Shown piece by piece: positions 49,745 through 62,305 of a DNA stretch of 64,000 nucleotides (the first letter of the stretch is position 1; the number at the start of each line of letters is the position of its first letter). Below the pieces are notes generated by a model. The model saw nothing but the letters and a program-made list of their open reading frames with translations. It made no database searches and had not been told where the DNA came from. Both the position numbers and the translations under genes were made by a program. Where the stretch lies: positions 9,157,501-9,221,500 of the forward strand of contig JARFIW010000003.1 in the NCBI GenBank assembly GCA_036346225.1. The letters are read 5' to 3'. The DNA is from Platerodrilus igneus (Eukaryota > Arthropoda > Insecta > Coleoptera > Lycidae).

Positions 49745-51290
49745 TTGACCTTTTGAATATCTAGCAGGTAATTCACAGAAAATCAGTGAATCACTTCGCT
49801 AAAAATTCCGTGCTAGTTAAATATCGAAAATCTTGACTGTACGAACAAAATAAGTTGATTGTTTCCCCGACTAACTTAGTTGGACAGGTGGTGTAAATGT
49901 TTGACTAGGGTTCCAAAATGTTATCAGGTGTGAAATGTACGCTTGATTTGGAAATTCCTTGGACGCCACCAAATCTCGCAGGGATGCTGGGGGAAAGCCC
50001 TAGAATGTATAACAGAAGGAGATACCAATATCTTGAGATAAGGAGAGTGATTCTGTCTTACAAATATACCTGAAAATTCATTGAAACAAACATTATTTTA
50101 AATCTAAACCAAAACTAATGATGTAGACATATTTATGACTGCTAATATAATTGCCAAGAAAATTTCTGAAAGTAAATGTTAAATAATACCTATACTATTT
50201 AATCACGTTTCAAACAAAATACAAAAGTTAATTTATTTTGGCAAAACTGTCACTATTTCGTTTACAATAATGAACAGAATAAATATACATTCTTTATAAA
50301 ATTTACTACAACTTTATTAATTCTACATGTGCATTCACACAGTTCCAACTTGCACAAATATGAAAAGTCCCATGTGTCTAAATCTACTGATTAAAAGTGG
50401 AAACCTATTAACTAAAACTTATCCAATCACAGATGCACTTGAAACTATGTTAGTCAATAATACATTCAAGTATTAACCTTTGAACTAGTATAATTTCAGT
50501 CTTTTCTTATGGATTTGGTTTTTAAATTACCATCGGGAGATGTTTTCTTTCCCTCCGTTAACGCTTGGACATCTCAACTTAATTTTCACCCAGGGGTTAA
50601 ACCATCAGAGGCCAATCTGCTCCTAAAAAAGAACCTGAGCCGCATGGTAGGGGATTATCTGAATATACAAAGCCACTTGGCTTATATCGCGACTTTCTAC
50701 TCAAGGTATTTACCATACCGAAGCGACTTTTGAGCATCGGGATGTTAAAAACGGAGTTTTGCTTTGAACAAAGAAACTGCTCTTTTTAAAACTACCGAGG
50801 CCTTTTTGGTAAACTTCGAACAGATGAATCAAAATTAGATTTCCTTCAATGTTGCTTTCTCTATTTATGCTTTATATCATTATACACTTGCATATTTCGG
50901 ATTGTTTATGAAAGTTGAATCGGCATAAAACTACGCATGAACAATTTCATTCTTAGACGGATGAGATCACCGGTGCCATTCTATATTCTATAGACAAAAC
51001 AAATCAAACTATATTAATTATCAAGATGACATCACCCCTAACCTTTATTAAAAACTGACATGAATTTTTATAACATTTGGCTATGAATTGTATATAATGC
51101 CAAATAATTCTTTCCTAAATTAAAAATGATACAAACCTAAAATTTATATTTCCTAAAGAGAATAACCCCATCCTAGTGGTGGACTTTACTAATACAGAAA
51201 CTATTAAAATGAAATATATAATTATTTCTAAGGGTATGTCACAACCTATTGTATCTTGATTTGAATCTATTGCAAATAAGTTATTTAGAA
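49745..51290. repeat. Dispersed mosaic repeat, long copy
   Basis: 49745..50090 matches 58025..58400; 50115..50515 is a weaker colinear match to 58440..58810; 51155..51290 matches 59190..59325. About 600 bp (50520..51120) has no counterpart in the 58-kb copy and may be an insertion; its open frame 50509..50733 is unrecognised. Confidence 0.75.
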
Positions 51291-51339
51291 TATGAAAATG
51301 ACTGATTGCAGTTGGATATTTCTTCCACTTTGACTGTTA

Positions 51340-52860
51340 AGTCCATGACTGTTTTTGTAAGATTTGGAATTGACGAAATGAACATAAAAACGTTAAAGTT
51401 AATGTTACCATTCTGACAAAAGTCATTACTCATATTATTAATTACTCAATACTTAATGGAGTGCTCCCTGAACTGTGGAAGAAATCCATTATTACTGCCC
51501 GGGCTAAGGTGTCAATAGCTAACGATCTTAATAGTCCTAGACCAGTCAGTATACTTCCAACAATGTCGAGGATCATCAAAATAGTCATATATAAGCAACT
51601 ATTAAATCATGTTAAGCTTAATAATATTTTACGTGATACAATCAGGGTTTAGACCAAAGCATAGTACTTACTTTTTTATAAAAAATTGTTAATAACATTG
51701 CTACTAACATCAACAACTCAGAGGTAAACTTATGCCTTCTTGATTACAGCAAGGCCTTTGATGTCATCCACCATGATCTGCTACTAGCAAAACGTAAGTT
51801 TTATGGATGTTGCCACAAAACCATACAGTTGTCCCCCAACTAACTTAAAGGAAGATCACAACGAGTAAGACTAAACAATTCAGGAACAACATTCCTAGGT
51901 ATTACGCACGGTGTGCCGCAGGGGAGTATTCTGAGCTCACTACTATTAAGTATCTTCACCATAGACGTGTAAGCATGTTTAACAAAAGACTGCCGAATAC
52001 ATATGTATGCTGATGATACTCAACTGCATATGTCCTGCACACCATCATAACCCAACAAAATGATAACAAAAATGAACCCTCAATCTGAACTCAATCTATG
52101 AGTGGTCTGAAAGTAATGGTTTAATACTAAATTGTAATAAGTGTATGGTTCTTTGTGCAGGTACCAAAAAAAACTGCTACACATTCAAAATCTATGCCAC
52201 TCTCTATTTAAAAATAAATTTTATAGTGAAAACAATTATAATGATTCAACGAAGAACTTGAGTGTTACCTTTAATCCTCAACTATCATTGAAAATCACAT
52301 GAACAAAACAATGGTGACTTGCTCTTTTAAACTTAAAACTATAAAAGTTTAAACATCTATTAAATTCAGATACAAAGTGGAATTTAGTAAATACTTTGAT
52401 TTTGAGTCTTTCAGACTACTGCTCCATGGTGTATTTATTATAATGCCGTGACAAATCGTCTAAAACAGTGAGTTCAATTAATGCAAAATGTCTGTTTGTA
52501 GTTCTAGATCAACATAAATAGATATGACCACATAACACCATTTTACATTGCCTTTCATATCCTCAAATTCAACTACATGTCAAAATTATCATTCGCTACT
52601 TTTGTACATAATATAATGCAACATATACACTTCCTTTATTTTTTTATACAATGCCGAGGAGTCGTTCAAAAGTTCACTCTCGCCACTTTTATTTAATATA
52701 CCTAGACACAGAATAGCTAAATTTAAAGGCTGTTCTATTTATTGTGCCACAAAGTTATTCAACAAATATTCAGCACTGTTCCAAGCAAAATCAAAAGCTG
52801 CATAATCTTTGATAAAAAATGAATTACCTGCTGCTCAAAAACTTTAACTTCAACAAAAAT
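51340..52860 (+). pseudogene. Second CR1/Jockey-group LINE RT relic
   Basis: Decayed copy of the same LINE group: NIKTLKLMLPF (51382), LPELWKKSIIT (51462), QSGFRPKHST (51642), DYSKAFDVIHHDLL (51744), HGVPQGSILS (51909), HMYADDTQLH (52000) and a C-terminal part with AKFKGCSIY..LFNKYSALF (52720..52780). Many stops and indels; 5'-truncated, beginning around the RT fingers. Much older than the 45.9-kb copy. Confidence 0.85.
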
Positions 52861-53859
52861 TAATTTAGCTATCTGCTTTGAAGTCACTTATTATGTGTAC
52901 GGATATAACTGAAAACATCTCTGATGAATTATATCCATTTGAGTATTTGCACAGCAATCAGCGACCTAGATAATCGGGTGGTAGTTGTTACTACATTTGC
53001 TTGTATTTTAAATTGTCTATTAAACATGCATGTATTATACTCAATAAACTATTTTATTCCATTTGCCATTTTATTAAGTAAAATGCCTGCTAATCTGTCA
53101 GCCATAATCGAAAGTTTATCTAAACCGTCAAAAACTTCAAATAAAATTGTTGAGATTTAATTTAAGTGCTGTAATAGCAATTTTAAAACAAATTACAAAC
53201 ACTTAATCAGATCTTAATTTCTAAACTGTTGTAGTACTGTGAGCAGGGTTACTTTGAGACAGGAGGTTTCTACAAAAATTTCACTAAAACTCTAAGTTAC
53301 GATTTCAAACTAATTCACTATATAAAAAGAACCATTCATTACAACACAACGAACACCTTTATATTTAATTAGAAAATTTGGCTTTAAATTGTCACAATTT
53401 CACCCCATAATGCGAGATGACTATGAATTTTACTATACACAGAAAATATAGAAAAGTAATGAAACTACAAAATCACCCATTAGAACTTTTATATTAAAAT
53501 AATATCGTGAATGTAGGTAATGAAAAATTGTATATCAATAAAACTCTTAAATCAAAAGTGATTTTTATTAGTCAATTTCTAATAAATTTTCAATAGACAC
53601 CTTAAACAGTACCCATACCTAAGTATTTTAAACTAAAACGATTACAAAGAATATTAAAAACAATGTAATTTAAACACAACCTATTTTTAAATTAGGAAGA
53701 TTTTCGAATCAAAAAGATTTATTCGTAAATGTTAATAGCTTGTATCATGTACTCATTAACTGTTTTACCTCATCACAATGAATTTTCCTAATTGAAATTA
53801 GTTGCATTAACGTGCTGCTATTGTAGAAAATTCACTGTTGATTCCTTGACTAATTCATT
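52861..53859. other. No recognisable feature
   Basis: AT-rich spacer; a 78-codon open frame at 52924 shows no domain. Confidence 0.35.
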
Positions 53860-56800
53860 GTTATAAGTACAATGTGTCATTTTCAAAAAAATTTATTCCT
53901 ATACTGTCATCAGTCTTGAAGAGAAAAGCATCCCTCTTTATCAAATAACGTTTTTTTGGTAAGTGTGGCCCTTTTGAAATGCATTTTTTCCTACTAATTT
54001 TGTTATAACTACAACCTTCTGTGAATTTGCTGGTAATTGTAGTATCTTCAACAATGGCATCACCTGCCTTGATACTTTTGGCTCGTGTGACATTGTGTTT
54101 CTTGCATCTCCTAACAACTCCTTTGTGTGTTTTTATGTCGTATGTTTTGAACTTTTTCAAGAGCAGTATCTTTAATTACATCTGTCATAGAAATATGTTA
54201 ATTAAATACACCCAATGGCATGGTTTTTAGAGTTGAGTCCTATCCAGAAGGTAAATACGTGCATTCTTGAAACCCACCTTCAGATTTTTATCACCAATTG
54301 AAATGGCAGTCATCATCTTTTTGAACTTATAGAATTCATCCTTGGATATGGATGAACTGCTGCTACCAGACGCGTTTTTTTTCAATCACTTAGTATTTGT
54401 GATCATCGACTTTTATTCAACAGAAGTAGTCCACGTCCAATGGCTGTAACAAGTAGGTAGAATTTGGAGATATTGCCAGAAACTTTATATTATTTTCGTC
54501 GCAAAGACGTAATACTTCTAGACAAATATGGGAGCTGTAACACATTGTGTTACTTTTACAATAAATTAGATGTGAAAAAAAATTTAATTTTGAAGAGACG
54601 AAATATACGAACACGCTTTGTACAAAAGATTTCGTAAATAATTATTCTTAATGAAACATAATATTTCAAATTTTGTTTCTATAGAAATAAATGCAGATAA
54701 TAAGATTCAACATACATTTTTAAATACACTGTATGGTAAGAATGAAGGACAATGACAGTATTAAACTGAAAAGCAGACATCGCAGTAAGACAAAACACAG
54801 CCTATACGTTTTCCACAGATAAATACATTGTACACACTGCGAAGTGAGAACTTGTGTAGTAGGCATAGATTAAACTCGATACATCGTATTATTCTGACAC
54901 TAACCCTAATTAATGATTTACAGTGGGAGTAAATTAGATTTGCTGAACCCAACGAAAACGATATAAAATCAGTTATATAGGAGTCAGTAACACGAAAACA
55001 TCAAATATGCAAGAAGGCAAGGACGCGAGGGTGGGAAAGGGGGCGGCGTTATATGAGGTGCATGAGAACAAGGTAAAAGTTCAGAGGGATAAATTAAATT
55101 AATTTAGAATGTAAAAATGCAGCAATGCGAGTGAATTCTAGAAAATGGAATGAAGTGTAGCTTTAAGGGACAGAAACGCGGCATATGATAAAATATGTGA
55201 ACTTACTCTCGCATGGGGAGAGGCATTTTCAAGGCACCTGCGAGTTGAATTATTGTCATTGTGACTGTTTAAAAAGATTGAAATTAGAATCATTCATCTC
55301 ACCATCAAGTTGACATTTTGTGGTTTGATAGGTCATTCGAAAGATGCAAAAAAAGGACTTACTATTAACAAAATGGAAATCTGGTGTAGTCTGGACATAC
55401 TGACTTATAGTAGGTGAACCAAATTATAAGAAATATTATCAGCTTGTTTGTTTTTATAATTTGTATATGAACGCTGGACGTAAACATGGTTGGTATTCTA
55501 TAACAAGACATTAAATAAACGAAACAGCAATTGATTTTTATTGATTAATGATTTATCGACGAAACAAGTGGTGATTAAATTTAAGCATGATGTGATTACT
55601 TTAAAATATTAAAAAATATTTAGGTGTTGAAATTAAAGTATTTTGGAAAGGACAAGAAACAGACAAAAGTTTTTATTTAAATGTTTTTTGTTTATGATGA
55701 AAATTTCCAATAATAGGGATTTATGAAAGCAGGAAAAATTTGGAGTGGCAAATATTTTTATCGATTGCTCAGATTTAATGTTTTTTCTTTAGAATTCATT
55801 TTATCATTACCTGGCCGGATTTAAGGTTACGAAAATGTTCTTTTAGGAAAAAAAATTAGTAATTTTATTCAAGTTGAATTTTTTTTTAATTCATGTAGGA
55901 TATAGGTAAAGTTTGTGATTTGTAAAGTATATAAAGCTACCCCGGTGATGGAACCTAGTAGGAAAGTATTTTATTTTAAAAGTTTATTGAATTAAGACAG
56001 AATTAATGGAGGTAAGTTATTTTTGAGCAAAGTAATTATGAGGTGATAAAATTTAAAATACTGAAGCAAGTGAGTTTTATGTGAAATAACATTTTGCATG
56101 TAATAATAATATTCAAAAAATTGCTGAATCTGTTGGTTTGGCACTTCCCGATTTTGACAAAAGTAGAAAAACCTTTCAGGTAGAATTTTTGTATTTAAGC
56201 CATCTTATTTATTATGTTTGAATTTCTTTATTTTCTTTACTCATTTTCCCATAGGAACCCACTCCTGCACCACTGTAGTCCCAGCCCCTTCAAAGCAAAT
56301 CAAACTTAATTCACTTCATGCACATTTGATGCGTAGTAGAGCTCAAGTTATCACCAATGATGACTTTTATGCCATCTTGTCTTTAAGCAACAGTAGACAT
56401 ATAAAAGTAACCCAATCTTCAAATGATTGATTGTCAAACCAACAAGATTTTAATCGATTGTACAGAGTACCATCCAATCTGTCTTCAGTCCAAGTTGTCC
56501 ATATCTTGTGTACCTTATAATTTACATATAAGGCAGCAATAACACCGTTCGTGTTTCCACATACCATCAATGAAGTGCATACCTTTGTTGAATTTCTGAA
56601 TTATGCAGAGTATTTGGTACACCATTTGGTGAACATATTGTTGTCAAGGTCGTCACCAGATTCATTTCGTCAAAATTCCACAGATTATTGGATGGAATAC
56701 CATTGATTCCTTTCTCAAATTCACATAAAATATATGGATAAACTCTCCATTGTAGCAACACTAGCATATACTATATTTTCTCAGTATGTTGTGATATAAT

Positions 56801-57245
56801 ACTTTTATGCTGTTTCAAAAATAATTAATCCAGTTGTACTCGGGTAAATTATCATGAAAATATGTTATTTTTCTTCAAATGCAGTTAAGATATGACTTGA
56901 CCACGTGTCTTAAGCCAAACAATAAGAATCCATAAGTAGACAAAGCAATGGCATGTTCCACAAAACGAGATTCTTTCCCTTCACTAAAAACTTTCTAGTA
57001 TCTATGTATTTTTCCTACTTTCCCTTTTATATTGAACCACAGTGTTCTAGTGGATGCCATATCTGTAATCCAAATAACCATAAGCATAAGCAAAATTGTA
57101 AATGCATAAATAAATGTTACTAAATCTTCCCAAAGTCATCTTTTTCTATTTGACTGCATTCAAGGCCTCTCAAGATCCTCCTTAATATAATTTCAGTATG
57201 GGCAGCTGCCCAACTGCCTCTTATACATCCTGGACATTTTCGAAG
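53860..57245 (-). pseudogene. Pogo/Tigger-like transposase pseudogene, split by an insertion
   Basis: On minus, from 57245: a psq-like helix-turn-helix start (NYIKEDLER), VFSEGKESRFVEHAIAL (near 57000), GIPSNNLWNFDEMNLV (56670, catalytic D), a GNTNGV..LYVNYKVHKIW block, WFDNQSFEDW (56430) and IIGDNLSS (56350, catalytic D). After a 1802-bp insertion the text resumes exactly in frame with HICLEVLRLCDENNIKFL..PNSTYLLQPLDVDYF (54535..54420, last catalytic region). A decayed C-terminal part, including KNLKVGFKNARIYLLDRTQL (about 54290..54235) and a long basic tail, runs to 53860. Stops and frameshifts make it inactive. Confidence 0.8.
54537..56338. mobile_element. Unclassified 1802-bp insertion in the Tigger-like relic
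   Basis: It interrupts the IIGDNLSS/HICLEV text and is flanked by GAGCT at 54532..54536 and 56339..56343. The left end begins with the palindrome GTAACACATTGTGTTAC. No terminal inverted repeats or TG..CA ends. Inside the right part, on +, are GTATATAAAG (55926), ATGGAG/GTAAGT (56005) and a short IAESVGLALPDFDKSRKTFQ reading followed by GTAGAA and a TTTTCCCATAG acceptor: exon-like, but not assigned. Confidence 0.6.
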
Positions 57246-58024
57246 TTCTAAAATTAAAAAAAAACGGCATTTAATATTATTAAAGGAGTCTGTGAGGCGA
57301 CTTTGTGATAAATGCCATATCTCATAAACTCACTCCTCAATATTCTCTTAAATTGCCCAAAATTAAATAAACACAAGAAAAAAATAACCTTTTCATATCC
57401 GAATTAAAAACAAATTAATCTTTAAGTAAACTTACCTCATTTGCTTAAATTTCATGCATAAAAACAAGTGTAGATAAAAGTTCCCAGAAATGGTAGCCAA
57501 TAACAACACACTACAGATAACTCCAAATGAGAACAAATGAAGGAATTGTTAAGCATTCTGAAGTTTACCACCAACCTGCACCACAGATTGGACCATCTGT
57601 TGATGTAATTACCGAAATAAAAACTTCAAGGACTGTGGAGAGATATAAAAATTCATGACTTTCTTATAGCCACGCTGCTAGTCACAATGCAACCCAAAAT
57701 TATGGTAATCTTAACATTTAATATCTATTACTGCAACGTTGTTTGCTCTGCAAAATTGTCTATAAATATTATTTTCAATAAATATTTGTTTCGGTTGTAT
57801 CTATTTTGTTCTACTTAAATTCTTTATAACACTGGAATCATCAAACTGAGCTTGTAATTGTAGAAACAGGATTTGAGGATGTTTCCCAAAATGATGGTTT
57901 GATTGGCATTTTACTCACTTCATCACTTATATTGCTAGCAATAACCTTTAAAAATAATGTAAGTACTAGATGCTTATTATTTACTATAGAATCTTATTTC
58001 ACTTTGTAAATATAGCGGAATTAC
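57246..58024. other. No recognisable feature
   Basis: AT-rich spacer. Confidence 0.35.
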
Positions 58025-59330
58025 AGGTATAGTGTTACATACAGAAAATCTAGCCGGCAATCCACAGTAAATTCAGTGAACCACTCCACTAGAAATCCTT
58101 TTTCGGTAAAATACCGAAAATCCAGAATGTACTAACAAAAATGGTTGTCAACTAATTCGGTGGGATGGTTGGTGTAAGTGTTTGAAGATGGTTCCAGAAT
58201 GCTATTGGATATGAAATATGTCTTAATAGGGAAGTATCTTGGACACCAGATAATTTCGCCGGGTTTCTAGGAAAAAGTCCTAAAAGAAATGAGGGTGCCA
58301 AAACCTGAGATCAGGAAAAAGTCCTAAAAAGAATAAGAAGGTGCCAAAACCTCAGATCAGGTGAGTGATTTTAACTTAAAATTTACCTGAGAAATCGTTA
58401 ACTACTCTATTCCTTAAACATAAAATAAATCTTAACCATAAGCACACCAAAAAAACTTATTTAACCTAGTTGAAAGGAGGGTTTCTAAAATCAAATGTTA
58501 AATGACTTGAAATTTCAATCACGCCTCTAAGTAATTGCAAAATAATTTATTACAACAAAACTGTAAATATACTTTCACATTAAAAAAAAACAAATATAAA
58601 TGTCTGCAATATTCTACACGATTGTATTTTCAACATTATTACACGCATGTATTCATCACAAATATTAAAAATCAAATATATCTCAAATTTACTTAATTAA
58701 TTTTTTAACCCAATCACACATGTACTGTGGGTACGTTTTATCAATTCATGCAATGAATTCAAAATGTTGATACTAATAAATTTTCTTGGGTATAGTTTCA
58801 GTTGGTTTTCATAAATACCCAATGAGCGATTGTTGACTGTAGCTAAGGCGGGTCCCATTAAATGTTTCTATTTAGGTGACTTCGAATGGTTGACGAAACC
58901 AGAAAAGGGACTTTTTATTTATTTGAGTCAGGACAAATCTGTCTATAAAGTCTTTATACTCAGACGATAAGATCATCGGCGCGCCAATGTAATACATTAT
59001 TAATCAAAACAAATGCATCGTAAAACTATACTAACTAAAAACAAAATTACGATGATATCCTCAACCTATAAAAACCACCATAATGAATTTTACAACCTTG
59101 GAGTATGAACAATATATGATACAGAAATAATTCTACTCTAGAACAAAATGCACGTAAATTAAAAATTATATTTTGTAATGTAAATTACCCAACTTTATTG
59201 GTGAGATTTACCAATACATAAACTATTAAACTGAAATATAAGTATAAACCTTTTAAAGGAACATCACAACTGTATCCATACCAACCAGAATATAATTATT
59301 CACAAAATTGTATGTTCTAAGTAGGGGTCA
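58025..59330. repeat. Dispersed mosaic repeat, most complete copy
   Basis: Four consecutive blocks each recur elsewhere in the same orientation: 58025..58400 with 49745..50090; 58440..58870 with 14810..15232; 58900..59130 with 23595..23835; 59190..59325 with 51155..51290. No coding potential. It contains a local 46-bp tandem duplication (GGAAAAAGTCCTAAAA..GGTGCCAAAACCT at about 58265 and 58315). Could be a non-autonomous element or the noncoding arm of a larger one. Confidence 0.78.
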
Positions 59331-60036
59331 TCACTGTAGTAGCCATGAATTATACTCTTACAGAGAAAATGTTATTTATTGATAATCCTCACTGTAAACA
59401 AACTACTGCAATCTAATAATTTGTGTTAACCTTATTAACTATCGACTCATTTGTTTATGTAGTTAATTACAACAATGGTGTCATAGCCGTGCTAGGTGCT
59501 ATAAACTCTGCGTTGTAGTTTCTGGAATCACAGCTGTTGGTTTAGTCAGAGATCTTTTTTCTTAAAGAGAAATCGATACATTAGTGTTCTCCATATGATG
59601 ACGTTTATAGATCTTTAAGAAAAATTACGCTAAAAGGTAATTTATAACTTAATTACAAACTTCAGATATATGATGATCACTATTAAAGAAAACAACGACA
59701 TTGTTTATGTACGACATGGGAATTCGAAAAGGTTTAGAGATAGTATATGAACCAAGCTATTGCTGAATTGGTTGTGCGGCCATTGTTGATACATTCAAAC
59801 TACAAATCAGAAGTAATACAGAAATCTGATATTTATCAGTTATTTGGTACTTATCTGTATAATGGTTTGTGGTTATAAATAAATACTTTTGAAGGTTGCA
59901 TATTTATTAAATAGTACAATTCCAATAATGAGAATTAAATTCGGAATGGCATAAGTATTATGCAGAATAATAAAATTATATTTAATAACTACATATCGTA
60001 CATATGCTTTTAACAGTAAAACTATTTCGCACAACA
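59331..60036. other. Spacer downstream of the Axud1-like gene
   Basis: AT-rich; nothing recognised apart from a second possible AATAAA (minus) near 59908. Confidence 0.4.
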
Positions 60037-60042
60037 TTTATT
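60037..60042 (-). terminator. Candidate poly(A) signal of the Axud1-like gene
   Basis: AATAAA on minus, 126 bp past the stop codon at 60168. Confidence 0.5.
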
Positions 60043-60167
60043 TAAACGCAGTTCTAGGAATTTCTACAGATTAGATATAAATTTCATTTACATAATATGG
60101 AACGTATTATATTATTATACATATATTAGTAATATCAATACAGTGTGTTATTACAAATAATACATGC

Positions 60168-62303
60168 TTATGCTGATACTGTTTCGACAATAGATTTTTT
60201 GATAATTTCTCCAAAGTTTTCCTCGCAGTCATCAGAATCCTGACTGGCATTAGTTGCAGTACAATTAAGTTTTTCGTCATTATTAAAACACACATCAGAT
60301 GTGTTTATAGAAGAAAAACCAGTAGAGTCCTCATATGCTCCATAAGTATATCTACCATTTAATAAATCAGAAAAAGATTCAATTTTATTATTGACCCCAA
60401 CCGGATTTAAACTAGTGTATTGACTATCTTTCAAATCACTAATTGTATAGTTATCAGTTTCATTAGCTGGATATTGCTCGTAGCCACTTGATTGTTGAAA
60501 ATCATCATCAAATGGTTTTGTGTCAAATTCTGAACCATAAATGTTTCCATATGGATTAAAAACTGGGGAAAAATCGCCAAAATTCGAATGATAAGCAAGT
60601 GAGTACTGATTGGAAGTTGTTGGATAAGATGAAGCACCTTCTTGGAAGCTGTTATGTGGGAAATGTCCATCAGGAATGTGAAATGACTGATTGGGAGAAA
60701 ATGGTCGATGAGAAAACTTTCTATCTTCTGGCATTCCATTGTGTGCCACAACTTCTTGGTAACAATCTTCTCGAAATGTATATAAATCTAAGGAGTCTTC
60801 ACGACCTTGTAGATTAGAAAAACTTTGATTTGGATGTGACATAATTCCTGGTCCTTCTCCTGGAGCTCCATAGTGCAAATTTGTAAAATTTCCGTTATGA
60901 ACACAAGATTCTACCTCTATGTTTGAATTTAAAGGTACATCTTTCAATAAGCCGCCGGTAAATTTACCTTCAGAATTAGAAAAACTTAGTCTATTACTTC
61001 CAGCCCAATGAGCGCCTGGAATTCTTTCATTCTGTAATTCAGCTTCACTTTGTTTTTTTTCTAATTGTATTCTCATCAGGGTATGAATGAAATGTGTACG
61101 TACTCGCATGGGGTTAAACTCAATACGTCCACTTAAGTTTCCACAATTTTCTCGAGAACAGCCACAAGGAAAATTTAATCTATCCACTTGGCATTTGATG
61201 CCCGCTTGACTACAAGAACATGTATCTGGATCACAGTAACCTTTACAACCACAACCACAAAATTCTCGTGATGAACGTATATCACGACATTCATCCTTTT
61301 CAATCGAATCAATTTTTCTGATACCAGCAGATCTTAAAAGTGCACGTCTTTGCCGTGTAGGAACTGGCTGTAAGAAATAATAGTTTTCTAAATCAATTTC
61401 GGAATCTGAAGCGTCACTTACTTCTTCCTCACTTTCACTGTCTTCACTGGATGAAGAAGTTGTATTAGGAACATTTTGACGTTCAGCATGTATTCGTTGC
61501 AGAATCTGACGATGTACACGTCGCTGCTCATTGGCATGTTCTACAATTGAAAATTTACGCATATAGCTATGTTTAGAGCCCATTCCTAATGTAGAACCAC
61601 CTTGAGAAGGTACACAAGTAAATCCTTGTGTGCGGGGAAAGTAAAAAACAGTAACATTGTCAAATGTTATACCGCGCTTTTTCTTACATTTTGGTCGATT
61701 ATTGTCTTGGCTGTCGCTTGCCTTTCTTTTCAAAGAACTTCTACCAGGTTTACGATCCATGTCTATAACTCTATTGTGTGTATTAGTTGTGGACGGGACG
61801 GCTTCAATGTTAGCTTGTTCCTCTGTACTGAATTTTGGCTCAGTATCAATTGACTCTAAAAGTGAATTTTCATTATCACTTGCTAATGGAGTGGCAATAG
61901 CGTTATCAATGCGCCTTTCTTCTGAAATTTCCGATCCAAGCCCAGAATCAGATCCATCAGAACGGTCATGAGGCTCTTCTAAAATTTCTTCTGTTTGGGG
62001 AAAACTTTCATTTGCAGAGTCTTCATCGTTATTTGTATTACGATTGGCATAACTACTATTAATAAATATACCCTTACCTACTACAGTTTTGCTTAAATGC
62101 AACTTTGAATGAGAAATTTCATGCTGACTATTAATTACACTAGTTAGTTCTTTTGGGTTTGTAGAATCCACTGATGAAAAATTTGGTCCTTTGGGTTCTA
62201 TTTTCGATTCATGGGACCCCATTGTAATTACACTGGTTGTACGAGTAGTTGGCTGGCTTGCAGTTTCAGGGATATTTGGAGATGCATGTTGAGCAATGGA
62301 CAT
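60168..62303 (-). CDS. Axud1: Cysteine/serine-rich nuclear protein (Axud1/CSRNP family)
   Basis: A 711-codon single-exon coding region. Residues 1-190 are acidic, Ser-rich and disordered with the family motif SDGSDSGLGSE (116-126). A nuclear localisation-type basic cluster (LKRKAS..KCKKKR, 191-210) leads into the CSRNP core RGITFDNVTVFYFPRTQGFT (210-229) and CVPSQGGSTLGM. An acidic Ser run follows (281-304), then the cysteine-rich region 349-387 (FCGCGCKGYCDPDTCSC..PCGCSRENCGN) and the conserved FNPMRVRTHFIHTLMR. The tail is Asn/Ser/Tyr-rich. CSRNP proteins are DNA-binding transcriptional activators linked to growth control and apoptosis. A TTTATTTACAG acceptor ends 2 nt before the ATG, so upstream exons are untranslated or add little. 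Length fits the family; no frame damage. Confidence 0.94.
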   Translation of the reverse strand: MSIAQHASPNIPETASQPTTRTTSVITMGSHESKIEPKGPNFSSVDSTNPKELTSVINSQHEISHSKLHLSKTVVGKGIFINSSYANRNTNNDEDSANESFPQTEEILEEPHDRSDGSDSGLGSEISEERRIDNAIATPLASDNENSLLESIDTEPKFSTEEQANIEAVPSTTNTHNRVIDMDRKPGRSSLKRKASDSQDNNRPKCKKKRGITFDNVTVFYFPRTQGFTCVPSQGGSTLGMGSKHSYMRKFSIVEHANEQRRVHRQILQRIHAERQNVPNTTSSSSEDSESEEEVSDASDSEIDLENYYFLQPVPTRQRRALLRSAGIRKIDSIEKDECRDIRSSREFCGCGCKGYCDPDTCSCSQAGIKCQVDRLNFPCGCSRENCGNLSGRIEFNPMRVRTHFIHTLMRIQLEKKQSEAELQNERIPGAHWAGSNRLSFSNSEGKFTGGLLKDVPLNSNIEVESCVHNGNFTNLHYGAPGEGPGIMSHPNQSFSNLQGREDSLDLYTFREDCYQEVVAHNGMPEDRKFSHRPFSPNQSFHIPDGHFPHNSFQEGASSYPTTSNQYSLAYHSNFGDFSPVFNPYGNIYGSEFDTKPFDDDFQQSSGYEQYPANETDNYTISDLKDSQYTSLNPVGVNNKIESFSDLLNGRYTYGAYEDSTGFSSINTSDVCFNNDEKLNCTATNASQDSDDCEENFGEIIKKSIVETVSA

Positions 62304-62305
62304 AT

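Noticed and set aside
50509..50733. 74-codon open frame inside the dispersed repeat
   Set aside because: No recognisable domain or splice signals; kept only as part of the repeat description.
54537..56338. Intron of the Tigger-like transposase
   Set aside because: No GT donor at the junction, and a 5-bp direct duplication flanks the segment; insertion fits better.
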